In this document: in pieces, positions 39,985 through 48,612 of the stretch
How positions within the stretch are numbered: the stretch's first letter is position 1
Layout of the letters: every line of letters begins with the position of its first letter
Assembly (NCBI RefSeq): GCF_018881975.1
Contig: NZ_JACVPJ010000007.1
Location: forward strand, 55,244 to 119,243
Direction of reading: 5' to 3'
Length of the DNA: 64,000 bases
Source: Polynucleobacter sp. JS-Safj-400b-B2
GTDB taxonomy: Bacteria > Pseudomonadota > Gammaproteobacteria > Burkholderiales > Burkholderiaceae
Made by a program: the position numbers and the translations under genes
The notes under the pieces: generated by a model
Told to the model about the DNA's origin: nothing
The model's database searches: none
The model's input: only the letters and a program-made list of their open reading frames with translations

Positions 39985-40467
39985 TTAAGCCTTTCGCGCA
40001 ATCGTGCTGGTGCGAGCGATCTTAGATTGCAACTGAATGATTCCGTAGATCAATGCTTCTGCTGTTGGAGGGCAACCAGGCACATAAATATCTACTGGAA
40101 CAATGCGGTCGCAACCGCGCACTACTGAATAAGAGTTATGGTAATAGCCACCGCCATTAGCGCAGGAACCCATAGAAATTACCCAGCGTGGCTCAGGCAT
40201 TTGGTCATAAACCTTGCGTAATGCTGGTGCCATTTTGTTGCACAAAGTGCCTGCAACGATCATCAAATCGGATTGACGTGGCGATGGACGAAAAACCACG
40301 CCAAATCGGTCTAAGTCATAACGGGAAGCGCCCGCATGCATCATCTCCACGGCACAACAAGCCAGACCAAAGGTCATGGGCCATAAGGAGCCATTACGCG
40401 TCCAGTTAATCAACTGATCCGCAGTAGTGGTCACAAAACCTTCTTTAAGTACGCCTTCTAATGCCAT
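39985..40467 (-). CDS. nuoB: NADH-quinone oxidoreductase subunit B (4Fe-4S cluster N2)
   Basis: The 160-residue subunit that binds cluster N2, the last electron carrier before quinone. The ligand cysteines are in [22 protein letters not shown] and [10 protein letters not shown]. The ATG at 40467 ([10 protein letters not shown]) is chosen because family members start here, it lies 5 bp after nuoA and a GGGAG site precedes it. A start 33 codons further upstream would read into nuoA. Confidence 0.97.
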
Positions 40468-40472
40468 ATCTA

Positions 40473-40832
40473 TCACTCCCAGTCGAGAGCGCCCTTTTTC
40501 CAGATATATACAAAGCCAACGATGAATTCCAAGAGAAAAATCACCATAGAGGCGTAGCCAAGCCATCCAATATCACGCAACGCAACACCCCATGGAAATA
40601 GGAATGCAGTTTCAAGATCAAACAGGATGAAGAGAATAGCAACTAAGTAGTAACGCACGTCGAACTTCATACGTGCATCTTCGAAAGCTTCAAAACCGCA
40701 CTCATAAGGAGAGAGTTTTTCTGCGTCAGGCTTTGAAGGAGCCAAAATTTTTCCGAGGAACATGGGGACTAATCCCACCCCAATGCCTACGAGGATAAAA
40801 AGCAGAACAGGAAAGTAATTAGCGAGATTCAA
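40473..40832 (-). CDS. nuoA: NADH-quinone oxidoreductase subunit A
   Basis: First gene of the nuo operon: a 119-residue, three-helix membrane subunit. The conserved acidic loop [36 protein letters not shown] between helices 1 and 2 is intact in its key SPYECG and FDVRYY parts. The start is TTG at 40832, with AGGG about five bases upstream. The 108 bp between it and tRNA-Leu contain no clear promoter, so the operon could be read from the tRNA promoter or further upstream. Confidence 0.96.
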
Positions 40833-40940
40833 AATAGCCCTGATTCGTTTGTCTGGTAAATCCTATAATAAGCAAATTATTCATTGTTCCACTACACAAA
40901 GCATTGATTTAGAGCAAAAAATATATCAATACTTCTTTAC

Positions 40941-41025
40941 TGGTGCCGACGGCGAGACTCGAACTCGCACAGCCTAAGCCACTACCCCCTCAAGATAGCG
41001 TGTCTACCAATTTCACCACGTCGGC
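40941..41025 (-). tRNA. tRNA-Leu (anticodon GAG)
   Basis: An 85-base type II tRNA with encoded CCA. The acceptor stem GCCGACG pairs with CGTCGGC. The D-arm reads TGGTGAAATTGGTAGACACGC, the anticodon loop is TTGAGGG between stems CTATC and GGTAG, the variable arm is short, and the T-arm contains GTTCGAGTC. The anticodon GAG reads CUC/CUU leucine codons. It lies between secG and nuoA on the minus strand, an order common in Burkholderiales. Confidence 0.97.
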
Positions 41026-41043
41026 ATCTTGCAAAACCACTCA

Positions 41044-41049
41044 ATTCTA
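41044..41049 (-). promoter_or_regulatory. possible -10 element of tRNA-Leu
   Basis: Minus-strand TAGAAT ends 18 bases before the tRNA 5' end. No clear -35 box is present; the tRNA may instead be processed from a secG transcript. Confidence 0.3.
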
Positions 41050-41067
41050 CTGCATTGCACAACTACA

Positions 41068-41087
41068 CTACCTCCCTTTTGAGGTAG
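41068..41087. terminator. hairpin between secG and tRNA-Leu
   Basis: CTACCTC / GAGGTAG, a perfect seven-bp stem with a six-base loop, 24 bp past the secG stop. There is no good T run on the minus strand, so it may be a weak terminator or a processing structure. Confidence 0.4.
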
Positions 41088-41111
41088 CTTTATGCGTAAA
41101 AGCCTACTTTT

Positions 41112-41456
41112 TTACTTGGGAACTGCTGGCTTGCTTGGGTCCTGAACTGGGGCTACTGGAGCGGCCGGGGCTACTACAGGAGCCACCGTGCCGGAGAGGG
41201 CGCCAGGACTCACTTCCTTCTTATTGCCAATCCAGGTAATACTTAAAGTACAAATGAAGAAAACAGCAGCAAATACGGCAGTTGCGTGTGACAGGAAGTT
41301 TGCAGAACCACTGGCACCAAATAGGCTTCCAGAAGATCCAGAGCCAAAGGCTGCGCCCATATCGGCACCTTTACCCTGCTGCAAAAGGACCAAAAGAATG
41401 ACAGCCAAAGCTGAAATTACCTGTAACACGATCAATAAAGTCTTAAACCATTCCAC
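41112..41456 (-). CDS. secG: preprotein translocase subunit SecG
   Basis: A small two-helix subunit of the SecYEG channel. The 114-residue protein has helices at about 3-24 and 52-73, the conserved VLLQQGKGADMGAAFGSGSS segment between them, and an Ala/Pro/Val-rich C-terminal tail of about 30 residues. The start is GTG with GGAG upstream. It follows tpiA by 22 bp, the usual tpiA-secG pair. Confidence 0.96.
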   Translation of the reverse strand: MEWFKTLLIVLQVISALAVILLVLLQQGKGADMGAAFGSGSSGSLFGASGSANFLSHATAVFAAVFFICTLSITWIGNKKEVSPGALSGTVAPVVAPAAPVAPVQDPSKPAVPK

Positions 41457-41478
41457 AGCTCATCTCCAAATAAAAAAT

Positions 41479-42237
41479 CTATGCCTGACAAATGGCTAGG
41501 AAATCTTGAGGATTTAATGAGGCACCCCCAACTAATCCACCATCAATATCAGGCATCGCAAACAATTCAAGAGCATTGTCAGGCTTGACACTGCCACCAT
41601 ACAAAATTCCAACGTGAGAAGCTACATCCTCATTAAATTCAGCCAATTGAAGGCGAATAGCACGATGCATATCTTGCGCAACTTGGGCGCTGGCAACTTT
41701 ACCAGTACCGATGGCCCAAACAGGCTCATAGGCAATTAAGCAGTCCGCAAGACGATCTTGCAATACCCCGACTTGCTTTGCAATCTGAGCACAAACAATC
41801 TCTTCCGCCCTGCCTGAATTTCTTTCATCAGCAGTCTCGCCCACGCAAATTACCGGAGTCATGCCATTGTCTAACACCTGCAGGGCTTTAGCAGCAACAG
41901 ATTCATCCACCTCTTGATGCATTTGACGGCGCTCAGAGTGACCAACGATGACATATATACATCCGAGCTCTTTGAGCATGGATGCCGAAACTTCACCAGT
42001 ATAGGCACCTGAACTATAGGCTGAAGCATCTTGGGCACCCAGATTCAAAAAGGCCAATGAATGCTCTTTAATTAACTGTGCACATTGAGACAAATACGGA
42101 AAAGGAGGACATACCGCATATTTACGTCCTGATGGCATTCCACTCTCCATGCCACGAGCAACGGTTTTGATCCAGTCTTGATTGCTTACAAGACTGCCAT
42201 TCATTTTCCAGTTGCCGATAACGATGAGTGGTCGCAT
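41479..42237 (-). CDS. tpiA: triosephosphate isomerase
   Basis: Interconverts dihydroxyacetone phosphate and glyceraldehyde-3-phosphate in glycolysis and gluconeogenesis. The 252-residue TIM barrel has the catalytic Lys in GNWKMNG (near residue 11), His in IVGHSERRQ (near 99) and Glu in AYEPVWAIGTGKVAS (near 171), plus the phosphate-binding YGGSVKPDN. It sits 18 bp after the quinone oxidoreductase gene and 22 bp before secG. Confidence 0.98.
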   Translation of the reverse strand: MRPLIVIGNWKMNGSLVSNQDWIKTVARGMESGMPSGRKYAVCPPFPYLSQCAQLIKEHSLAFLNLGAQDASAYSSGAYTGEVSASMLKELGCIYVIVGHSERRQMHQEVDESVAAKALQVLDNGMTPVICVGETADERNSGRAEEIVCAQIAKQVGVLQDRLADCLIAYEPVWAIGTGKVASAQVAQDMHRAIRLQLAEFNEDVASHVGILYGGSVKPDNALELFAMPDIDGGLVGGASLNPQDFLAICQA

Positions 42238-42255
42238 AGGGGGTTATGAATATTT

Positions 42256-43254
42256 CTAAACAGTTAAAACAATTTTGCCAACGTGCTCAGATGACTCCAT
42301 CAATGCATGAGCATCTGCTGCCTGATCTAGCGAAAACGTTTTATAGATCACTGGCTTTAATTTGCCTGCATTGAGTAAAGGCCAAACATTTTCAAAAAGC
42401 TGTTTTGTAATTTGCTTTTTGAATGACACTGGGCGTGGACGTAATGTAGAGCCGGTAATCGTTAAGCGACGACGCAAAATCTGATTAGTGCTTACCTCTG
42501 CTTTTGATCCACCCTGAATTGCAATAATCACAATACGACCATCATCAGCGAGACAGTCAATTTCTTTTTGTACATAAGCGCCAGTCACCATATCCAGAAT
42601 GACGTTAACGCCTTTGCCATCAGTAACCTTCTTCACCTCTTCGACAAAATCTTGCGTCTTATAATTAATGGCGAGATCAGCACCTAATGCCACGCATGCG
42701 GCACATTTTTCATCCGTACCAGCAGTGACAAATACTTTATGACCTAGGGCTTTAGCGATCAAGATCGCAGTAACGCCGATACCACTAGAGCCACCTTGAA
42801 CCAATAATATTTCGCCTTCAGCCAACTGGCCGCGCATGAATACATTACTCCATACAGTGTAGAAAGTTTCAGGCAAGGCTGCAGCTTCTTGATCAGTAAA
42901 TCCTTTTGGATATGGCAAACACTGCGCAACAGGGGCGGTACACAAATCAGCGTAACCACCACCTTGAACCAATGCGCAGATTTTATCGCCTACCTTTAAA
43001 CCAAATACATTGTCAGCATGGGTCAAATCTCCACCGACGATTTCTCCAGCAACTTCCAGACCGGGAATATCCGATGCGCCAGCTGGAACCGGGTAATGTC
43101 CCTTACGTTGCAAAACGTCAGGTCGATTAATTCCCGCAGCTAAAACCTTAATCAAAATTTCGCCAGACCCAGCAGCAGGAGCCACTGGATCGGGACGAGT
43201 GGCCGGCACCAGCATTTCTGGGGCACCAAATTCTTTGATTTCAATGACGCGCAT
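42256..43254 (-). CDS. NAD(P)H quinone oxidoreductase (zinc-independent MDR family)
   Basis: A 332-residue medium-chain reductase of the quinone oxidoreductase (QOR/PIG3-like) class. The N-terminal GroES-like domain includes AAGINRPDVLQRKGHYP, and the Rossmann loop LLVQGGSSGIGVTAILIAKA is near residue 143-162. It lacks zinc-binding cysteines. It may reduce quinones or other electrophiles with NADPH. It lies 24 bp downstream of pnp and 18 bp upstream of tpiA, with a GGAG site before its ATG. Confidence 0.9.
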   Translation of the reverse strand: MRVIEIKEFGAPEMLVPATRPDPVAPAAGSGEILIKVLAAGINRPDVLQRKGHYPVPAGASDIPGLEVAGEIVGGDLTHADNVFGLKVGDKICALVQGGGYADLCTAPVAQCLPYPKGFTDQEAAALPETFYTVWSNVFMRGQLAEGEILLVQGGSSGIGVTAILIAKALGHKVFVTAGTDEKCAACVALGADLAINYKTQDFVEEVKKVTDGKGVNVILDMVTGAYVQKEIDCLADDGRIVIIAIQGGSKAEVSTNQILRRRLTITGSTLRPRPVSFKKQITKQLFENVWPLLNAGKLKPVIYKTFSLDQAADAHALMESSEHVGKIVLTV

Positions 43255-43278
43255 AAATACTCCTGCTCGCTACGCTAG

Positions 43279-45447
43279 TTAAGCAGACTCGCCAGATGCT
43301 GGAGCTGCTTCTGCAACGACCTCAGAAGCACCCGCTAAAGGCTCAATCGTGCCACCTTCATCAGCCATCGCAGCTTTCAATGACAAACGTAAACGACCAC
43401 GCTCATCAGCAGCCAACAATTTCACGCGAACCACTTGGCCTTCTGCCAAATAGTCTTTAACTTCTTTAACGCGCTCATTAGAAATCTCAGAGATATGTAA
43501 GAGGCCATCTTTACCAGGAAGAATGTTTACTAAAGCGCCGAATTCGAGCAACTTCACAACTGGACCTTCGTAGATCTTACCTACTTCAGCTTCAGCAGTA
43601 ATGCCTTCGATACGTGATTTTGCTTCAGCCATGCCTTCAGCGCTTGTAGAAGCGATAGTTACGGTACCGTCGTCTTTAATATCGATGCTGCAACCTGTTT
43701 CTTTAGTCAAGGCTTGAATAGTTGCGCCGCCCTTACCGATGACTTCACGAATCTTGTCTGGATGAATCTTGAAAGAAACCATACGTGGAGCATGAGCAGA
43801 CAATTCTGTACGAACTGAACCCATTGCTTCTTGCATCTTGCTCAAAATGTGCAAACGACCTTCTTTAGCTTGCGCTAAAGCAACTTGCATAATTTCTTTT
43901 GTAATACCTTGAACCTTAATATCCATCTGAAGCGCAGTGATACCGTTAGCAGTACCTGCTACTTTAAAGTCCATATCACCTAAGTGATCTTCATCACCCA
44001 AGATATCTGTCAACACAGCAAAACGATTGCCGTCAAGAATCAAGCCCATTGCAACACCAGCAACGTGAGCCTTAACAGGAACGCCAGCATCCATCATAGC
44101 TAAACAGCCGCCGCAAACAGAAGCCATTGAAGATGAACCGTTGGACTCAGTAATCTCTGAAACAACACGAATGCTGTATGCAAAATCTTCTGCGCTTGGC
44201 AAGACTGGAATCAATGCGCGCTTAGCCAAACGACCGTGACCAATTTCACGACGCTTTGGGCTACCTACACGGCCAGTTTCGCCAGTAGCGAACGGAGGCA
44301 TGTTGTAGTGGAACATGAAACGATCGCGGTACTCACCTTCGAGCGCATCAATAATTTGCTCGTCACGTGCAGTTCCTAAGGTAGCTACAACAAGAGCTTG
44401 TGTTTCACCACGGGTAAACAATGCAGAACCGTGTGTACGTGGCAATACGCCGTTACGAATTTCGATTGGGCGAACAGTACGTGTATCGCGACCATCTATA
44501 CGTGGCTCGCCGTTCAAAATCTGGCTACGAACAATCTTCGCTTCGATTTCAAACAAGATATCGTTTACGGCAACTGCATCAACATCACCCTCTTCTTGTA
44601 ACTTAGCAACCACTTCTTTAGTAATTTCTTTGAGCTTGTCTGAACGAGCCCCTTTTTGACGAATCTGATAAGCCTCGCGCAATGGCGCTTCAGCCAAAGC
44701 AGTAACCTTGGCGATAAATGGCTCATCTTTAGGAGCAGCAGTCCAATCCCACTCTGGCTTGCCAGCTTCAGAAACCAATTCGTTAATTGCGTTAATCGCG
44801 GTTTGCATTTGGTCGTGACCGTATACAACTGCTCCCAACATAATTTCTTCAGAAAGTTGATTCGCTTCAGATTCAACCATCAACACAGCTGCTTGTGTAC
44901 CGGCAACGATTAAATCCAGTTCACTTGTAGCTTGCTCTGTGCGAGTTGGGTTCAATAAATATTGACCGTTAGCGTAACCAACACGTGCTGCGCCAACTGG
45001 ACCAGCAAATGGAATGCCTGAGATAGCCAATGCTGCAGAGGCAGCGATCAAAGCAGGAATATCAGAAGGAACATCAGGGTTGATAGACAACACGTGAACC
45101 ACTACTTGAACTTCGTTCAAGAAGCCTTCTGGGAACAGTGGGCGCAATGGACGATCGATCAAGCGGGAGATCAATGTCTCACCTTCTGATGGGCGACCTT
45201 CACGACGGAAGAAGCCACCGGGAATCTTACCTGCTGCGTAAGTTTTTTCTAAGTAATCAACAGTCAATGGGAAGAAGGATTGGCCTGGCTTTGCAGACTT
45301 AGAGGCAACTACTGTACCCATTACTACTGTGTCATCGACGTTAACGATAACGGCGCCACCAGATTGACGAGCGATCTCGCCTGTTTCCATAGTTACCTGA
45401 TGATTGCCCCATTGAAAACTCTTTACTGCTTTTTTAAACATAGTCAT
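43279..45447 (-). CDS. pnp: polyribonucleotide nucleotidyltransferase (PNPase)
   Basis: PNPase degrades RNA 3' to 5' by phosphorolysis and acts in the degradosome. The 722-residue protein has two RNase PH domains (about 5-230 and 320-545), a KH domain near 555-615 (including [16 protein letters not shown]) and an S1 domain near 625-695. The tail is short and Ala/Glu-rich. The ATG at 45447 is chosen because GGAGAAG precedes it at normal spacing; an upstream ATG eight codons earlier would overlap that site. The 268-bp leader region holds three hairpins and is likely the site of autoregulation. Confidence 0.97.
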   Translation of the reverse strand: MTMFKKAVKSFQWGNHQVTMETGEIARQSGGAVIVNVDDTVVMGTVVASKSAKPGQSFFPLTVDYLEKTYAAGKIPGGFFRREGRPSEGETLISRLIDRPLRPLFPEGFLNEVQVVVHVLSINPDVPSDIPALIAASAALAISGIPFAGPVGAARVGYANGQYLLNPTRTEQATSELDLIVAGTQAAVLMVESEANQLSEEIMLGAVVYGHDQMQTAINAINELVSEAGKPEWDWTAAPKDEPFIAKVTALAEAPLREAYQIRQKGARSDKLKEITKEVVAKLQEEGDVDAVAVNDILFEIEAKIVRSQILNGEPRIDGRDTRTVRPIEIRNGVLPRTHGSALFTRGETQALVVATLGTARDEQIIDALEGEYRDRFMFHYNMPPFATGETGRVGSPKRREIGHGRLAKRALIPVLPSAEDFAYSIRVVSEITESNGSSSMASVCGGCLAMMDAGVPVKAHVAGVAMGLILDGNRFAVLTDILGDEDHLGDMDFKVAGTANGITALQMDIKVQGITKEIMQVALAQAKEGRLHILSKMQEAMGSVRTELSAHAPRMVSFKIHPDKIREVIGKGGATIQALTKETGCSIDIKDDGTVTIASTSAEGMAEAKSRIEGITAEAEVGKIYEGPVVKLLEFGALVNILPGKDGLLHISEISNERVKEVKDYLAEGQVVRVKLLAADERGRLRLSLKAAMADEGGTIEPLAGASEVVAEAAPASGESA

Positions 45448-45495
45448 TCTGATCTTCTCCAAATTGTTCACGCAACACTCACATGAGAGTTACGC

Positions 45496-45525
45496 TTGTC
45501 GTGGGATAAAGCAGTGTCACGACAA
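45496..45525 (-). ncRNA. leader hairpin proximal to pnp
   Basis: Perfect eight-bp stem TTGTCGTG / CACGACAA with a 14-base loop, 49 bases before the pnp start codon. It could act in PNPase/RNase III control of pnp mRNA, by analogy with E. coli. Confidence 0.45.
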
Positions 45526-45549
45526 CACTGGAGCGATTTAAGATCACAA

Positions 45550-45612
45550 GGGATGCCATTCCAGGGAGGCTCTGAATCAAGCTTCAGAAGCTCATTGGAA
45601 TGACACAATCCC
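45550..45612 (-). ncRNA. long interrupted stem-loop in rpsO-pnp intergenic region
   Basis: GGGAT (45550-45554) pairs with ATCCC (45608-45612), and CATTCCA (45557-45563) pairs with TGGAATG (45596-45602). A further short stem, CTGAA/TTCAG, can form inside. The two-arm stem resembles an RNase III substrate. Confidence 0.45.
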
Positions 45613-45644
45613 CTACACAAATAATCTTGAAACGCCCAAAAAAC

Positions 45645-45699
45645 ATGCCATCTGCTTAAGACTGATTCCGCGAAGAAACAACCCTAAGATAGATGGCAT
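45645..45699 (-). ncRNA. stem-loop just after rpsO
   Basis: ATGCCATCT (45645-45653) pairs with AGATGGCAT (45691-45699), extended by a CTTA/TAAG pairing. It begins 16 bases past the rpsO stop and lacks a T run, so it is more likely a stabilising or processing structure than a strong terminator. Confidence 0.45.
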
Positions 45700-45715
45700 T
45701 GCATACCGATAAGAA

Positions 45716-45985
45716 TTACTTACGGAGACCTAATTTCTCGATCAATGCGCGATAGCGGTCCAAATCTTTGCCTTTGAGGTAATCCAAGAGGCGACGGCGA
45801 CGTGAAACCATCTTCAACAAACCACGACGGCTGTGATGATCTTTAGCGTTAGCCTTGAAATGGGGGGTTAATTCATTGATGCGGGCTGTAAGCAATGAAA
45901 CTTGAACTTCAGGGCTACCCGTATCGTTTGCGCTGCGCGCGTTTTCTTTGACGATTTCCGCCGTTTTAATATGAGCAACTGCCAT
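45716..45985 (-). CDS. rpsO: 30S ribosomal protein S15
   Basis: The 89-residue S15 binds the 16S rRNA central domain. Motifs [18 protein letters not shown] and [22 protein letters not shown] are typical. A strong AAGGAG site precedes the ATG. It lies 268 bp upstream of pnp, the universal rpsO-pnp pair, so a bicistronic transcript is expected. Confidence 0.98.
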   Translation of the reverse strand: MAVAHIKTAEIVKENARSANDTGSPEVQVSLLTARINELTPHFKANAKDHHSRRGLLKMVSRRRRLLDYLKGKDLDRYRALIEKLGLRK

Positions 45986-46088
45986 TTTTAATACTCCTTA
46001 CTTGCGAACACTTGAGCTTTCACCCAATTCGTGTCGTGCATGATTAACAAAATAAAACAAAAAAAGCTTTACAAATCAAAGCCCTCGA

Positions 46089-46097
46089 ATTGTAGCA
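46089..46097 (-). promoter_or_regulatory. extended -10 promoter of rpsO
   Basis: Minus-strand TGCTACAAT is an extended -10 with five of six consensus bases; no clear -35 box. It gives a leader of roughly 95 nt before rpsO. Confidence 0.45.
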
Positions 46098-46170
46098 GAG
46101 CCAGCGCCGGTTGATGTATTCGTAAGCTTGATTGGACATCCTGTATCATCGAAATCTAACACATATTTAC

Positions 46171-46176
46171 TATAAT
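46171..46176 (+). promoter_or_regulatory. -10 element of the SYLF-domain gene
   Basis: A perfect TATAAT 28 bases before the ATG at 46204; the -35 region is weak. The ~20-base leader has no obvious Shine-Dalgarno sequence. Confidence 0.4.
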
Positions 46177-46203
46177 CCCTTTAAAAACAAAGACTTACAT
46201 ATT

Positions 46204-46797
46204 ATGCGCCTCATTTATCGCTCCACTATCGCCATTCTTTGCATCGGATTTGGCCTGTTACAACCTGCTTATGCACAGTTTGGCTCCCTTTTTGGCCCAG
46301 AAAAAACCATTGCCGAACAACGACAGGCTGTTTTAGCCAAGAACCAGACCACACTGAAGCAGCTTTACGAAGCGCAGCCTAAAGCCAGGGAATTAATTGA
46401 AAAATCCGTGGGCTATGCGACTTTTAGTAATTTTGGTATGAAAATTCTGATCGCAGGCGGCGGCACAGGTAGTGGTGTAGTGATGGCCAAGGACAGAAAG
46501 CCGGTATACATGAATATGGCTGAAGTACAGGCTGGACTCGGGCTAGGGATTAAGTCCTTCCAAAATATTTTCGTTTTTCAAACCGAAGCAGCCATGAACG
46601 ACTTTATTAATTCAGGCTGGACTTTTGGCGGACAAGTTACTGCTGCAGCCAAATATGACAAAGATGGCGGCGCATTACAAGATGCGACTGTGGTTTCTCC
46701 GGGCGTGTTGATGTATCAACTGACCGACTCCGGCCTTGCCGCTGAAATTACCGGCAAGGGCACGAAGTACTATAAGAATACTGATTTAAATAAGTAA
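46204..46797 (+). CDS. SYLF-domain (YSC84-like) secreted lipid-binding protein
   Basis: A 197-residue protein. MRLIYRSTIAILCIGFGLLQPAYAQ is a Sec signal peptide, so the ATG at 46204 is used rather than one 24 codons upstream in the promoter region. The SYLF/YSC84 domain covers about residues 55-190, with SVGYATFSNFGMKILIAGGGTGSGVV and later FGGQVTAAAKYD. SYLF domains bind phosphoinositides in eukaryotes; bacterial members are exported proteins of unknown role. The gene lies alone between rpsO and leuA, convergent with leuA. Confidence 0.85.
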   Translation: MRLIYRSTIAILCIGFGLLQPAYAQFGSLFGPEKTIAEQRQAVLAKNQTTLKQLYEAQPKARELIEKSVGYATFSNFGMKILIAGGGTGSGVVMAKDRKPVYMNMAEVQAGLGLGIKSFQNIFVFQTEAAMNDFINSGWTFGGQVTAAAKYDKDGGALQDATVVSPGVLMYQLTDSGLAAEITGKGTKYYKNTDLNK

Positions 46798-46811
46798 AAC
46801 ATCAATCGCTA

Positions 46812-46841
46812 CAGATGATCCAATGATTAAGGGGTCATCTG
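46812..46841. terminator. hairpin between convergent SYLF gene and leuA
   Basis: CAGATGA / TCATCTG, seven bp extended by about three more pairs, overlapping the leuA 3' end. Neither strand has a T run, so intrinsic termination is doubtful. Confidence 0.3.
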
Positions 46842-48374
46842 TGCATTGATCTTTGCTTGGCTCGGGTCGTGCAATTTATTCAAAGCAGATAAATACGCTT
46901 TTGCAGAAGCGGCAATAATGTCTGGATCAGTACCCACGCCATTGACGATACGCCCACCTTTTGCCAAGCGCACAGTAACCTCTCCTTGAGATTGCGTTCC
47001 TGAAGTAATTGCATTTACTGAATAGAGCAACTGCTCCGCACCACTCTTTGCAACTTCCTCGATCGCATTCAAACTCGCATCTACTGGGCCATTACCTTCG
47101 GCTTCAGAGCTAATCTCTTTATCACCCATGCGGAATGTCACGCGTGATTTAGGGCGTTCGCCAGTTTCTGAATGCTGACTTAATGAAATAAATTTGTAGT
47201 GCTCACCCTCTTCAGCCGCGGCTGAATCAGACATGATGGCGATAATATCTTCATCAAAAATCTCAGACTTTTGATCTGCTAATGTTTTAAAACGGGTAAA
47301 TGCCTCATTCAAATCAGCCTCAGCTTCAACGGTAATACCCAACTCTTGCAAACGCTGTTTAAATGCATTGCGACCGGATAATTTCCCCAAAACAATCTTA
47401 TTAGCAGACCAGCCTACATCTTCTGCACGCATGATTTCATAGGTATCACGGTTCTTCAAAATACCGTCTTGGTGAATACCAGAGGTATGAGCAAATGCAT
47501 TGGCACCCACCACAGCTTTATTCGGCTGCACTACAAAGCCAGTGATCTGAGAAACCAATTTAGACGCAGGCACGATTTGAGTCGCATCAATACCGCAAAC
47601 CATGTCAAAGTAATCTTTACGTGTACGCAATGCCATCACAATTTCTTCTAATGCAGTATTGCCCGCACGCTCACCTAAGCCATTAATCGTGCACTCAATT
47701 TGACGTGCTCCACCGATCTTGACACCAGCCAAAGAATTTGCAACGGCCATACCCAAGTCGTTATGACAATGCACTGACCAGATAGCTTTATCGGAGTTAG
47801 GTACACGGGTACGCAAAGTTTTAATGAACTCGCCATATAACTCTGGAGTGGCATACCCAACTGTATCTGGAATATTGATCGTAGTGGCACCTTCATTAAT
47901 AACAGCCTCAACTACTCTGCACAAAAAATCCATCTCTGAGCGGTAACCATCCTCTGCAGAGAACTCAATATCTGATGCCAAGTTTCGTGCAAAACGAATC
48001 GAGCGCTTAGCCTGCTCTAATACTTCTTCTGGCGACATGCGTAACTTCACAGCCATATGCAATGGGCTCGTAGCCAAAAACGCATGAATACGCTTCGCAT
48101 TGGCTGTCTTCAAAGCATCGGCAGCGCGTGTGATGTCCTTGTCATTTGCTCTAGCCAATGAACAAACAATGGAGTCCTTGACCGCAGAAGCTACTGCAGA
48201 GATGGCTTGAAAGTCCCCCTCGGAGCTAGCAGCAAAACCCGCTTCAATCACATCTACCTTGAGGCGCTCCAATTGACGGGCAATACGAACCTTTTCATCC
48301 TTGGTCATCGATGCACCAGGGGATTGCTCGCCATCACGTAAGGTGGTGTCAAAAATGATTACTTTGTCGCTCAT
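46827..48374 (-). CDS. leuA: 2-isopropylmalate synthase
   Basis: LeuA condenses acetyl-CoA with 2-ketoisovalerate, the first committed step of leucine synthesis. The 515-residue protein has the HMGL-like TIM barrel with [16 protein letters not shown] (metal-binding Asp, catalytic Arg) at the N-terminus, [18 protein letters not shown] (metal His residues) near 200 and [14 protein letters not shown]-terminal LeuA allosteric domain of about 130 residues binds leucine. The ATG at 48374 has GGAG seven bases upstream and is preferred over the GTG immediately before it. It is preceded by a leucine leader peptide and attenuator. Confidence 0.97.
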   Translation of the reverse strand: MSDKVIIFDTTLRDGEQSPGASMTKDEKVRIARQLERLKVDVIEAGFAASSEGDFQAISAVASAVKDSIVCSLARANDKDITRAADALKTANAKRIHAFLATSPLHMAVKLRMSPEEVLEQAKRSIRFARNLASDIEFSAEDGYRSEMDFLCRVVEAVINEGATTINIPDTVGYATPELYGEFIKTLRTRVPNSDKAIWSVHCHNDLGMAVANSLAGVKIGGARQIECTINGLGERAGNTALEEIVMALRTRKDYFDMVCGIDATQIVPASKLVSQITGFVVQPNKAVVGANAFAHTSGIHQDGILKNRDTYEIMRAEDVGWSANKIVLGKLSGRNAFKQRLQELGITVEAEADLNEAFTRFKTLADQKSEIFDEDIIAIMSDSAAAEEGEHYKFISLSQHSETGERPKSRVTFRMGDKEISSEAEGNGPVDASLNAIEEVAKSGAEQLLYSVNAITSGTQSQGEVTVRLAKGGRIVNGVGTDPDIIAASAKAYLSALNKLHDPSQAKINAQMTP

Positions 48375-48427
48375 CACTACTCTCCGGTTTTGAATACTTC
48401 TTTACTAATTAATTTATTCGATCTGAT

Positions 48428-48456
48428 AAAACAAAAACCCCAGCAATTTGCTGGGG
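48428..48456 (-). terminator. attenuator terminator of leuA
   Basis: Minus-strand CCCCAGC, short AAATT loop, GCTGGGG, then TTTTTGTTTT: a textbook intrinsic terminator 41 bases after the leader-peptide stop and 54 bases before leuA. Its 5' arm (GCCCCAGC, 48450-48457) can instead pair with GCTTGGGGC in the leader coding sequence (48511-48519), giving an antiterminator with one bulged T. Confidence 0.85.
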
Positions 48457-48497
48457 CTGGTATGTGTTGGCTAATGAATTTTCTTTATCTCATTAAC

Positions 48498-48584
48498 TCA
48501 GGCCTTACCCGCCCCAAGCTTTAGGCTTAGTGCTAGAAGCAGTTTCCCGCTAGGAAGGTTGGATAAAGAGAAATTCATAATCAT
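48498..48584 (-). CDS. leuL: leucine-rich leader peptide of leuA (attenuation)
   Basis: A 28-codon open frame starting ATG ATT ATG and ending TGA, with eight leucine codons: TTA, CTT, then CTG-CTT-CTA, CTA, CTA and CTT. The peptide core reads GKLLLALSLKLG. This composition, its position between pssA and leuA, and the terminator/antiterminator pair downstream are the hallmarks of transcription attenuation by leucyl-tRNA supply. If the ribosome stalls in the Leu run, the GCTTGGGGC segment stays free and sequesters the terminator arm; if it reaches the stop, the terminator can form. Start could be the first or second ATG (48584 or 48578). No Shine-Dalgarno sequence is seen. Confidence 0.75.
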   Translation of the reverse strand: MIMNFSLSNLPSGKLLLALSLKLGAGKA

Positions 48585-48590
48585 AGAATT

Positions 48591-48596
48591 ACTATA
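48591..48596 (-). promoter_or_regulatory. -10 element for the leuA leader transcript
   Basis: Minus-strand TATAGT lies six bases before the leader-peptide ATG, just after the pssA stop. A -35 box is not clear. Transcription from here would make the leader peptide mRNA leaderless. Confidence 0.38.
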
Positions 48597-48612
48597 CCCC
48601 AAAATTGTGGAA

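Noticed and set aside
46132..46203. 24-codon N-terminal extension of the SYLF protein
   Set aside because: It covers the promoter region with a perfect TATAAT and would bury the signal peptide.
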